A DNA stretch of 33,242 nt from Saccoglossus kowalevskii (taxonomy: Eukaryota > Hemichordata > Enteropneusta > Harrimaniidae): assembly GCF_000003605.2 (NCBI RefSeq), contig NW_003146281.1, positions 481,874 to 515,115 of the forward strand, given 5' to 3'. Shown here one piece after another: positions 19,603 through 31,500 of this stretch. A model generated the notes under the pieces. It worked only from the letters and a program-made list of their open reading frames with translations. It had not been told where the DNA came from and did no database searches. A program made the position numbers and the translations under genes. Within the stretch, counting starts at the first letter, position 1. Each line of letters begins with the position of its first letter.

Positions 19603-22056
19603 GACTGTTTTGCAGCCATATGGCACCTGGTAAACTAATGTTTTCCTGTTTGAAGATGAATACACTTGTTTGGTTTTCTTTTTATTATTATCTGAGGTTT
19701 TGGTTTTCTAAAGCGTTTTATTGTGGTTGCAGGACTAACGTCTTGATGGCGCGACAGCGTAGTCCATTTCGCCCCGTCTCCACCCAATCTAGATTACCGC
19801 ATGGGACTCACATATGTGTGGTTTGTTTTCACAACCAAAAACAAATTGTTTAGAAGTTGGCCATTAGAAACTCAATGACAGGGATTGGAGGTTGGACAAT
19901 GATGACCATTCCGACTCTTCGTCTTGTAAATGACTCGAGTGTATGACAGACACGTTGAATTCGGTGTGAAGTATTGGATCAGTAACCGCGTAAAACGGAT
20001 TATTTTGATAAACTCGGGAAGTAACTTGTAGAAGGATATAGCATGACCTCTTAGCCTGTTCAAATTGTTTATAATATAACATGTAACACAAAACGAGCAT
20101 AACACAACATCTAGGTAATTATTCTATTTATTCTCATGTTAAGTGATTAAATCGATTTCGCAATTGGTGGTTCCAATTGAAAGGGTCGTGGCTAAATCAA
20201 GGTGGTTTACGTAAATGGGAAAATCCAGAATCACTGACTTTGATATCGTAAACTGGGTCCTCAACCTCCGACTCGAAGGGGTGACTCATTGTTTGTGGTC
20301 ACGTGACAGGCGAGCCCTGAAATAAATTGGTTTTGCAATATGCCGCCCCAGTAGTTTTATCGATCACATGGGGGATATTCACAAGTGATAAACTGGTTAC
20401 GTGTTTCACAAAGCGGTTAATTAAATGAATATCTATTATCGATTTGATTTTATCAATAAGAGTGTTGAACTTTCTCGTTTTGTATGAATGTGTGACATTT
20501 TCATGATATGTTTCTATAGAAACGCCACACCTGTATTATTTGACCTGAATATGTGAAAAGTAATCCCTCTCTTATTATCTTGAAATAAATGAGATTATGA
20601 GAACATTTTCAGAAGTATGTGGGTCTTCGGCGTGCTCTGCGTAACTACCGCACTTTATTGTAAGACCCGTCGTTATAAGTGTTGGTAATTTTAATTTGGC
20701 TGTCGTCATAATGGTCAATTTACACACCGTCCGTTGAGGGACGGTGATTTACACTACCGTTGTCCCAACGGGAGGAATGTTTCTCACGAAGATATCCCTG
20801 AAAGAGATACAGGGAGGATATTTGGTCACTTAAAAGACAATACTGATAGAGCGGGTCACGTTCATGTTCATTCCAGTTGGAAATTTACCCCTAAATTCAG
20901 CTTCATTCCTGTATTTTCAAATTGTCAGTTATATTCTATATAACGGTTATATATTATAAACACGTGACCAAGAAAGGCATAATTTAATCTGCAATTTATC
21001 CACGTGAACAAGTCTTTTTTAAATAGAGGAATTGCCGGCACTATTTACTAGTCTGTGTTTGGCAGAATTTACTACATATATACGTGATTAGTGAATTTAC
21101 AAATCGGTAAAACTAGTTGAATACTTATTTTATTTAACAAAATGTACAAACCCACCCATGTAATTATCATGTCATGGGTTATTTTACAATATTTATTTAC
21201 GGGTTCGATACGGATTTACTGAATGATATGGGTGTAAACTAGAAGAACCAATATTGTCAAAATCGTTAGTTTTCACTGGATATTAATTTCAATGTTATTT
21301 TGATCACATTCTCTGAGTTTTGAATTCACGGGTTTCCATGGAAACAACGGATTATACTGTAATTATAATCGCGAACAGCGTAACTAAAGTTAAATAAGTA
21401 ATTAATTAATTAATGCATTTAGAATAGTTCGCCTCGGATAAGAATGACATTAATTAGACTTAGTTATATTAAACATTTTTTTTACTATAAAATATGAATT
21501 CATTTCAGATTCACAATGGTGGAATCAAAGACGACTCGAAATACAACATAAAATTATTACTATAATTAATTTAAAATGTTATTTTAAATAATTATTTCAC
21601 ATATAAATACATATTGCCTTAAATATATATATAAATCATAGTATGTCGGTCAGTCACTATATTATCGTACGTGACCCATGTCATTACTTTACAATTATGT
21701 TCACATGTATATTGCGTTCTGTCTCAATAAAATAAATTGTTTATAAAAGGATTTCACCTTCAGCCCCTCATGCATGTCACCATGGTAAATTTAAAATGAA
21801 AACGTGACCAATGGTGTTACACAGTACACAACAAGCCGTTTGAAACAGACACAGTTTCATGAAATTGACATACTTCCCCTGACACGCGTGGTTGCCTTTG
21901 ACAATGAACTACTTTCTTTGACGGACTTTCCGCCTTAATCGCCGACAACTCTGGGCACTTCCCCTTAGGGCATACCGTTTATACTCGGACCGACAATTTT
22001 CTCTTTCACGATGCATCTGGTAATACTAGTGAGCGGTCAGTTTTGACGAGATTAAC

Positions 22057-22119
22057 GACTGTCCACATTGCATTGTACGTCGGTAGCGACTGTCAACATT
22101 CGCATTGTACGTCGGCAGC
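22057..22119. repeat. Two-copy 31/32-bp tandem repeat
   Basis: GACTGTCCACATTGCATTGT... and GACTGTCAACATTCGCATTG..., both ending in ACGTCGG.AGC. Only two units. Confidence 0.65.
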
Positions 22120-23566
22120 GGTGTTTTTCATCCACATACTTGTGTTAATACGTAATGTGTTCGGCGAGGTGATTGATGGAAACCTGCTTGCCGCTGAAAA
22201 ATATGTTCACTGGACGCCGAAACATTGTTTGTCTTAACAAATTATCGGCCGCGCTCACACTTAGATTTACCTCGGGAGTCGGCAATCGCAAGAGAGAAGA
22301 AAACAACTAGATAAAATAAAGTATACGCCCACCGTCTTTGAAATGGACCGCCAAACTAGTGCCGCTGGTTTTTAGGACAATTCCTAAAGAGCTGCACTTC
22401 ACGGGTTTTTAATTTTACGTCTTATGTACGCCAACTAACTCAGCTACGATTAACAACGTGACGTAAAATGGAATATCTTACAGTATTTCCATAAAACAGA
22501 AACTAATTCAAAAAGTTATATCATGAGATGAGTTTTTGTCCAGCTTAGTCGATTCATCATAATATTTGGATCATCGATTTAACACGGTTACTGGAAAAAA
22601 TAATAAACTTTTTCAGGGAACGCGCGAGAAAAACTTCAGTATAAACCACAGTTCCTCTATCTATAAACCTGACAACTGTACTGTCTGATACATAAGTGGC
22701 AGAGTTACTAAAGCACAAAAGACACAATCGTCAGGAGGCTGTAATCCCTGAGAAATATGATTTGAATTTTAAAAAATCTCGCGTTTTATGCTTCACAATG
22801 ACCCATTTAAAATCTTGGTGGAGGCTGGAGGAAATTTGGTCAATTCCATAATGTTTTTATTCACACAACTTTTCATGGGGATTTGAGAGCATGTCTGTAC
22901 ATATATAGATTTTCAAATACTAGTAATAAGCTCGTTTGAATGTCCGTCCGTCGAGAGAGTTTTTTTTTTCTTGCTATTGAGCCTGTGTAATTTTTATTTT
23001 CCTTGACTTCAACCCCCATCATTTTTTTTTTCTCTTTAAAATCTTTCAGCTTACAGTTACTCCCAATAATACTTGTGTGTATATTTGATCGGCGCAGTTA
23101 CATTGATTTGACTAGCAATGTACTAGTATGTTGTACCATGGAAGTATAAACAGACCTCCATGGTTGTACAAACACACATGAACATCCGAACACGGGTTTC
23201 CCGTTCACGACATTCAATAAACTCGAGAAAGTGTGTGCATTCCTTGGTCGATTGAATCTTTAGAGACTGACTATTATCAGAATTTGTTCTACCAATTTAT
23301 TTATGGGGCCCGTCACAACCAAGTTACACGAGATCAAAGGTCAGGGTAATAAGGAAGGCACCTGTAAACTCAATATTGAAACAATGTGGAATGTCAAGTA
23401 GTAACCAAACATACAAAATGGTGTTTCCATGAAAACAGTTGTTGTGTGATCTGACGAAAGCGTTAAGAAATTGTAACTTTTGATTCGAATTTCAATACTG
23501 AATTGTTACTGACTTTGGTCTATGGTTACTATGGTTATCTCAGTTTCTATTTATTTATCGATGGAT

Positions 23567-23735
23567 ACTTAAAGTGGGGGAGTCGTCACCTACGCATGCG
23601 TCAGATGGCCATAGTGTGTCATTGTTTACAAACAAACTTCTACCCATGAGCATTTGCGTTTTTAGCGTGTGTTGTTATCGTCGCTTGGGACTCAATTCCC
23701 GCGCGTGCGCAGGTGACGACACTCCCGCTTTAAGT
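23567..23735. mobile_element. ACTTAAAG-ended MITE, related family
   Basis: ACTTAAAGTGGGGGAGTCGT at the left and ACTCCCGCTTTAAGT at the right are inverted, both continuing into TCGTCACCT.CGCA.GCG. It shares the ACTTAAAG ends, G/C-rich arms and a TTGTTTACA core with the 17704 and 19171 elements, but the arm sequence differs. Confidence 0.7.
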
Positions 23736-26700
23736 TTTAATCTTTAGCAGCATTCAAATTAGAGGGACAACTACAATACGCATTCTACGTAACTTACAAC
23801 TCAATGTGCTGATATCAGTCGCTTTTAAAACCAATGTCTCCAACCAAAACGAAAACTGACTTTTCTAACTCCCATTCTAGATCAGTTTCATACCAACTCA
23901 CCTGTAGCATTACCAAACCCGGGAATTCCCGTATTTATTTATTCAATTTATGTAGTATGGACTGACCAACTATTTGTTACATGCTGATTATCCGTCCCTT
24001 TGTTATAAGCAAGTTAAATGTCATTAAGTGCATATTTTGTCATGTACGTAATTTGTTTTCGAAAATGTGTATGATTGTAGAATTTACGTGCTGCATATTA
24101 ACATATGCTCGCCATGTGTAGGCCAATACGCATGTTACGAAAATATAGAGATAATCATAGTACATACATACAAAATATGTGAACCTTTTTTGAACCTGAC
24201 CGTTCTTAATTATTTAGAAACGGAGGTAGCGGCACGAAATTTGCATGGGGGGGGGGGGTGAGATCTGCTCGCCAACCTCGCGACCTTACTATGGCGCCCG
24301 GGCATGATTCTCCTAAAAAATGTTGAAATCTATTCCCTCTGAAACGCTATTTCCGGCATTTTGAGGGGCAAATTTTGCTGACACAAAAGCTTGATTTTGG
24401 AGGGGCGACGTTACCAACATTTTTTTCGAGGGGCTCCCCCTTTGCCCCCCCCCCGGCGTCGCCACCGAGTAATTTACAAATTCTACCAAATTTTTCAAAA
24501 ATAAATAAGTTTTCGGAATGTTTTCAACATATCTCCCCAATAGCGTTATCCTCTAAATTGCGGTTATTTTAAACTTCGGGATGCCCTTGTCACCTTGTCA
24601 GAAACCATGGTTGGCGAGTACATATATTTTTCCGGATATTTGGAACGATTTTGTCAAGTGTTTATACGACCCAGTGGTAGTTTTATTTTATTTTGTTGAA
24701 TAACATGTTTATGCCTTCGAGCAGAAATCTTAACATTCATGCATACCAAAAATCAAACACTTGCTTTATTTTTCATTTAATTATTATTTAGTGTCTAACA
24801 TATCACGAAATACTCCTGAGCCTAACACGAATTATTGCCAATTTTATATCAGATATTGGAATTTATTGAACCACTATTGGGTTTCGATGTGACTGCCTGA
24901 GTGTATGTGTAGGAACCATTAGGTTGTGGTTGGGGGGGGGGGACTACGAAGCGAAGGCCAGGCTAGGCTAGATTCGGAACACTGGAAGTGTGCGAATTTT
25001 GACGCGTTGTTTTGATATAACACCGTATCATCACACTCAATTTCACAAATTTGACACCGATTTCCACCGATTGTGTATGGTCTTATCGAGAAAACTGTGG
25101 AATATGCGGCGGTGTAGGACGTGCAAGTCGTGTGTCATAGTGTAATGCTAATGACAATGTAATTATCAATTGGAGATGTGGTTCTACGAAGTAAATTTTG
25201 GTTTGGTGAAAGGGCTTGTTGTAACAAAAATACGGAAGTTGATGACAGCAACTTAGTTTGTTTAACATTTTCTTCTTCTTTTGATTTAAAAATATACTTG
25301 GGTGGATTAGCGTGGATGGTTTAAAAACATCGATTGTCCCGATAATATATTGGTAACCGTAGCCGTGTCCAGTGAGCGGTGTCCAGTACGCTGACCTCCG
25401 TAAACAAGCTAGCAGTCACTCCGCTGTCTGAGGCGTGGGCGGAATGCGATTATTTTTGGTATTGGCTGCCATTCTTATGTCGAGACAACGTGTCTGCTGA
25501 CCTAGCCAGATATCGCGATATTTTTGTCTGCTGGCCTCTTTTAACAACCCGTAGTGCGATCTAGATGAAGTCTCTACTCTCACCAATGTTGTATTGCGAT
25601 AACATTTCGCGCACGATGATGACATTTTACACCATCTGAAAACGAGAGATAAGAACCCGTTACTGTAATCTTTAATTGCCCGATAAATGCCATTGTCAAT
25701 TTATTTCTTACGGGGTTTGCAATTATTACAAATGACGTTGTCAATTTATGAGACGTGTCCTGTTTCAAACTGATTGATTACCATATCCTCTTCAGCATTA
25801 AACCAACTGGAGCATTCGATCTGCAAACCCAACCACATATGTAGAGTGCAAATTATATTTTTCGATAAATTGTAAAAAACTATCATATTTAGTAGTTCAC
25901 GAGAGTCACGTAATATTTGGAAATACTTTCCAGAAAGGGACGAATTGAATTGTGACAAACTGGTCTTCAACATTACTGTCAAATAAGCAGACCAACGTTT
26001 ATGGTAAAACAAGTGTTCAAACATAGACCTTAGAAAACATGTTTTCTAAGGTCTATGGTTCAAACAAGTATATTACTCCATACTTCAAAGTCTATGATTG
26101 CTAAAAATATACTAAAGTAAGTTAATGTTAAAGAAAAAAGTAGAATATGCCAGCAAACATAGCATTGTGTTATACACCCTATTCTCCAGAAAGATAGATG
26201 TTTGCATCACGGCGTGTCGATTTGAACTTGACTGCAGCGTTCTCGATTCTAATAACAGATAGAACTACCAGATCTCTCCTAATTGTAGCAAAGCAACAAT
26301 TAAAAAAATAAAACGGGTCACTCAGGCTGAAAAGGGAAGATTTTTGACGTAATCCCGCTACGATATTGGAGGGTTTGCGGTAAAGACCAGGCTTCGTGTG
26401 GTCTTTTTGTGGTCAATGGTTGATATCTTTCTCTAAATCTGGGAACATATAGTAACTGTTTCAGGTGGAATATATGCACGGTCGGTCTACGTGTCAAAGT
26501 TTGCCAACAAGTATTCCGGCAAGTGGGTTAATTGACATATTGATACCCAGTTGTATATATCAGTGTTAATACATTTAAAGAGTACGACGTAAGTAACAAA
26601 ATGAAAACACTTTTTACAGTTAATCGTCAGTGCGATCCGACCACAATCAGTTAACATCAGTGGGTTGCTGTGGTTAATTGAAACGTTAAGCTTACACACG

Positions 26701-27164
26701 CCGAGAAATTAAATTAAATTAAATTGACTTAGACTAATTCCAAAATACTGAACAAACCGAGTTTGTCGTGTTTGGTTTTCCGAGACATCGATACCAGTGA
26801 ACTCTTGTATGTGCACTTGACTTGGGTAACGCGAGTGAACTTTGGTCGAGAAGGCCAGAAACAAACCAATACTTTTACAATACGAAACAAGAACTCGGAC
26901 CCCGCTTTCTACTTTACGCGTGATATTGTTTAATAAAATTTGGTTTAATCATTTTTGCGTTCCCACGACTATTAAACTGAAAGCAGATGAACAAACACCA
27001 CTTGGTCTTTTCAGCCAAGGAACTCCATGAGACGGGGTCAGTAGACAGTCTGGTTTTACTGTCTGAATTTTTCGGCCCGGTCGAAAATGATCTCATCGTT
27101 TGCCCTTGGTACTAGTTACTCCCGATATGGTAGTTTCATTGTTTCGTCCAAATGGCCAAACTCC
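23736..27164. other. Intergenic region, part 2
   Basis: No gene is recognised. It contains G/C homopolymers (12 G at 24247-24258, 10 C at 24445-24454, 11 G at 24932-24942), an inverted pair CTCGCCAACC / GGTTGGCGAG 351 bp end to end (24268-24618), an AAATT repeat near 26706-26725 and the palindrome at 26015-26065. Confidence 0.5.
26015..26065. repeat. 36-bp perfect palindrome bracketed by 8-bp direct repeats
   Basis: CATAGACCTTAGAAAACA at 26022-26039 is followed at once by its exact reverse complement. GTTCAAAC occurs immediately on each side (26015-26022 and 26058-26065). This looks like a minimal two-ended insertion of a transposon with hAT-like 8-bp duplication, or a solo pair of terminal repeats. 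Confidence 0.75.
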
Positions 27165-27387
27165 TCCCATTTCGTGACGTCGTCGTTTGTAATGCTTGAC
27201 AGGAAATTCCGATTCAGTGACTAACCAGACAAACTGTCAGCATATTGACCATTAGGGGGCGCACTTTGATCGGACCTGCATTTTGCTGACACGGTCGTTG
27301 GAGAAGCGAATCAACAAACACATATATGGCGCTAAACTTGAATGGACGTCGAAATTCACTGATTTGTTTTAATATTTCGTTGTTTTG
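27165..27387 (+). promoter_or_regulatory. Probable HAUS5 promoter and non-coding first exon
   Basis: The ATG exon starts four bases after an AG acceptor, so a non-coding exon should lie upstream. The best donor I see is TTTTG|GTAAGTATT (GT at 27388). The preceding 200 bp are richer in CpG than their surroundings and hold a CRE-like TGACGTCG (27175-27182) and a CTCF-like site (27249-27262). No TATA box is visible, as expected for a housekeeping gene. Exon 5' end unknown. The region 27446-27887 would then be intronic. Confidence 0.35.
27249..27262 (+). promoter_or_regulatory. CTCF-like core motif
   Basis: CCATTAGGGGGCGC agrees with the CTCF core CCASYAGRKGGCRS at all but the fourth position. 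It sits between the ETS1/2 domain and the inferred HAUS5 promoter, where an insulator would be plausible. A single motif match. Confidence 0.4.
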
Positions 27388-28396
27388 GTAAGTATTTATT
27401 GTTAATTTCAGTGTGCGTAGAGTAGTAATTCACACCGGGTGACATTTGAACAATAGTATAGATGTCCGTTTATTTGCACCACAACGTTGCGGTCGTCCTC
27501 AATCTTTGTTATTTCTCAAATTTGATCTCAGTGTTGTCGTCCGGAACCGTGAATCAACCCCAGACCAGAGTGGGTTGGCCCCCACCCCCCCTGTGCTTGT
27601 GCTAGAAGTGGTTGGTGTTGGAGGCCCGTATCCCAAGATCATTTTCACCGAAGGTTTAGCGAGTTGTGCCCGGTTCCCCAGTCGATGTACATAATCATGT
27701 TTTAGTTCAATTGAGAGACCTCGTCCCCAGCCGCTTTGTTGACATCAATTTCTACTCACACCACTTTCTTATTTTTTACTCTCACTCAATATATTTGCTT
27801 AGAAGCAGTCGCACCTTCAGGTATCATTACTTGGTCACAAAACTAGAACTGAAAAAAAGACTTGACATATACTGTACTAATTTTTAAAAAAACTTATAAA
27901 ATCAAAGCTGTTAACAGTACATTTGCCATTCCATGTATTGCCCCCTCCCCACCACTGATACTAAGGGGAGTGATAGTTGCAATATGAGTATGCAACATCA
28001 ATGACTTCACTGATCATACGTAGTGAAACAGTGAAAGGCATAATAAATACAAATCAAAATGACTGGTAGAACAATTCAGAATTTATATGGCAATATTATT
28101 GCGAGTTTTAATTAATATTATTGAGTTAGTTCAATATTCAATCAGCAAGCCCTTCATTTTGAATAAGTGAGTTATAAACTAAGTTACTAACAGCTTTATA
28201 CTTTTCACTGTTATAGAATACAAGGAACCAACAAAAAACTAAATAATTAAAAACAAACTGGGCTAAATTATTATTAATATATCTAGGTATATACATTGTA
28301 ACAGAACCCCATGGCCTGTCCTGTTAGTTAAGAGTTATTTTCCTTCATAATGTGGTGTAGTCTATATCCTTATTTAAAACAATCTGTATTCTTCAG

Positions 28397-28567
28397 AACC
28401 ATGGCCACATCTAAGAACAAAGTACAGAAGTCTGTATCGTGTGATGACGTTTTTAAAAATGCTACTCCGATTGAGATGGCACAATATTTGCATACATGGG
28501 CTGTAGAAGAGATGGGATTGCATACAAACCCAGGAATGAAAATGGCAACTGTGGAACAGCTATCATG
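28397..28567 (+). CDS. HAUS5 first coding exon
   Basis: The acceptor is TATTCTTCAG| and the donor CATG|GTGAGT. The exon carries four UTR bases and 55 codons plus two bases (phase 2), beginning MATSKNKVQK. It includes IEMAQYLHTWAVEEMG, the first conserved block of the family. Confidence 0.85.
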
Positions 28568-31500
28568 GTGAGTATCATATTTCTTTGAATCAGATTGGAT
28601 GGATGAAATCTGGATGTGATGTGGAAAGAATGATTTCAGGAAGGGATGAGATAACAGGGAACACTTGTTAGTTAGGATAGTGATAATATGAAGCTATTAC
28701 GAGGATACAGAAAAGTATGCACGAAGACAGTACTGCAGAAGTATCGGCCGACACGCAGCAGAGGTTGATGCAACTGTGTACCATCTGAGTGCATACTTTT
28801 TGGTATCCTCATAATAACATTATTATACATCTTTTCCACCCAAGGATACATCATGGGAATGCTGGAATACAAAAAGTTTAATATTTGGTTTACTAATGCA
28901 TATATATAACCTTACCATGAAGTAGCTGACTTTATTGTTTTCAGTTTTTCTTCTCTGGTTTTGAAACGGTTCTCTATACATTTTGCTATATTGATTGTTT
29001 TCTCATCTTTATAATTTAAAAATATTTAGTTGTTTTTTTTATAAATATTGGGGGGGGGGGGGGGTGATGACCACTGATAAAGTTTTTTTCTTTCTCCTGC
29101 GTGAAGATCACATGTTAGCAGAAAATGTTCTTTGTTCTCTATGGTATTCTTTTAAAAAAATAAACACTTTCTGTGAGATATTTCTGTTATTATGGGTATT
29201 TTTGACAATTGTGTAAGTAGTTTTCAAAGCCAAAGTCAGTTTTCAGTTCACTTTAAGTGCTCAATTTATTTTGTCCACATTTAAAACAAGATAGTATGCG
29301 TCATATACCTGTGCAGACCTTAATTTCTAAGGTGTGGAGAGATCATTTGCCCATCACTCACCCTAGTCTAGAAAGATGATTATTCCTCCCTCTATTCATA
29401 CTACTTTGGGCATAGTTACTCTAATCACTTGTGTAAATTACTGTGTTCAGTCAACAAGCCTTGTTCAGGAAATCTTGGAATGGGATCCTCATTAGGATAA
29501 AAAGGATGGGATCTTTGTGTTCTGGAAGCGGTTTCAAACATGACATTGGCATAGGATGCATATAGGGTTCTTAATGAGAATCCCAGTTGCCTCTGGTAAA
29601 ACTCATAAAAGTTTCCTGTAATTTTGATGTGATAACAGCAGAAATGCACACTCCAAAATGGTGACTCCCACCAACTGTATCTTCTGATGACTGCTGCCAT
29701 ATATATTTATGCCACTTGCATGTATCTGGTCACACCCCTAAAATCCTCTATACCCTAGTTGTCCGGGTAAGTGCCCAGGGTTCTGAACATGGAAAATTGC
29801 CAAAAAATAGGGGTGGGCGTTTGCCCGGACATCCCCTGCAAACAACAAAAATGCGCCAAGAATTTACAACACGCATATCAAACTGTAGCATGGAATAAAA
29901 TGGCAAATGAAAAGATGCAACGGAATTAAATGAATACTATGCAACATTAGAAGTTTAACAAAAATAATTGATTGCTTATAATGTGACAAATAAGCCAGAA
30001 TTAATAAAAATCGATAGTGAGGAATCATTTGAATTAGGATTTTCCCACCGACAAACACACCAAATACTGTTGAACTCAAAATGAACTAAAATGTCAGGGT
30101 TAAACTGCGTATAATTATTTCCTGTTTTGACAAATACTGGATCAACTTTCATACAAGATCAATAATAATTTCCACAGTAAAAATTAAGAAAGTTCATAGT
30201 TGTTTGAAAAATACTTTTCAGATCTCTATTTGTACGTTCATTGCCATCTTCATCAAAGTCCAAATCGGCATCACTGTTGCCATCGAACAAAATCCTTACA
30301 GCTTTGTCGTTAATTTGGACTTGGCACTTTTAATCAACGGATTTCACTGTCTGTCAGCTTGGCACTTTTAATTCACATCTAATCAGAATAAAGAGACAAG
30401 AAAAATGGGGTTGTTGCAAACGACTCTGCTACGTTGGCACACAATGCTTTTGTTTACAGTCTGTCAATTATCTTTGACCTTTAAGTATCTGCTTTACTGA
30501 TTGGCTAAGAATGACATCACTACTAGTGTTTCATCATAGAGGTCAAGTCAACATTGCTTTCTTATCAGACTAGACGCTCATCAATCATGGCCAAGTTATC
30601 ATTAGCAAGTTTCTGCGATTGGAATGTCTCACTATATGGATATATAAAGACAGAAGAATAATTTTTATGACAAAATGCAATAGCTGTGCTGAAAAATGGT
30701 AAAAAAGTTAGCAGTCTTCGGCGTGACATTGCAAAATATACTATAAGATTTGCTTGAATCGTTTCTAAGGAAGCACAAACCAAGGAAGCACAAACCAAAA
30801 GGCATTTTCCAGGGCCACGACATTTCAAAAAGACTACCATTTCTGCTTTAATATACATTTTTGTAGACTTGCTGACTGTTATGATTCTGATAAAAAATCT
30901 TTAAAATAAATTTAAATTACATAAACAGTGGTTAACACGTTGTCCTGAAGGCAGAATGTCACAGCTTATTTGCGCTCATCTCTCGTTTTATGCAATCAGT
31001 ATTTATTTTTATCAGAATCATAACAGACTGCAAGGAAGTCAACTGTTAAATACAATGAACAAAAAATAGGTATTTGTTATTTTTAGCTCCGCTGTCGACT
31101 TTGTCGAGCGGAGCTTATCATATCAGTGATTGTCCGTCGTCATCCGTCGTCGTCGTCCGTGTCAATGTTTTACTTTTTCAACTTCTTCTTGAAAACTACA
31201 AGCCTGAATGCTTTGATACTTGGTGTATATGTACCTTGGGTAGACCTCTCTTAGGTTTGTTCATTTCATGTTGATATCTTCAATTCTCTAATTTTGGTGA
31301 ATATTTTTGTCATTTTTGGTAAAAAGTGATATTTTAGACTTCTTGTTAAAAAGCGCAAGTCCAATTGCTTTGATATTACATATATAGGTACTACATGTGG
31401 ACCTCTCTCAGATTTGTTCATTTTGTAATGATATCTTCAATTCTCTAATTTTGGTGAATACTGTGGAATACTTTATTTTCGCTGGAATTAATTTTCACTG

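Larger units (their letters stand above)
17041..23566. other. Intergenic region, part 1
   Basis: Between the minisatellite and the 23567 MITE I find only repeats (17704-17826, 19171-19307, 19374-19602, 22057-22119) and an AT-rich stretch at about 18590-18955. In that stretch similar words recur (GATTACA followed by ACCTTGCCCATGCCGAC and CCCTTGCCGACC), suggesting a decayed tandem repeat. The 110-aa ORF there has no recognisable features. A small hairpin, CACCGTCC/GGACGGTG, lies at 20725-20746. Confidence 0.5.

Noticed and set aside
27446-27887. Two overlapping short ORFs as an extra gene before HAUS5
   Set aside because: No domain; the region is best explained as the first intron of HAUS5 between the inferred non-coding exon and the ATG exon.
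28350-28400. Upstream in-frame ATG at 28350 as HAUS5 start
   Set aside because: An AG acceptor at 28395-28396 just before an ideal ACCATGG start makes this segment intronic; its residues do not resemble the family.
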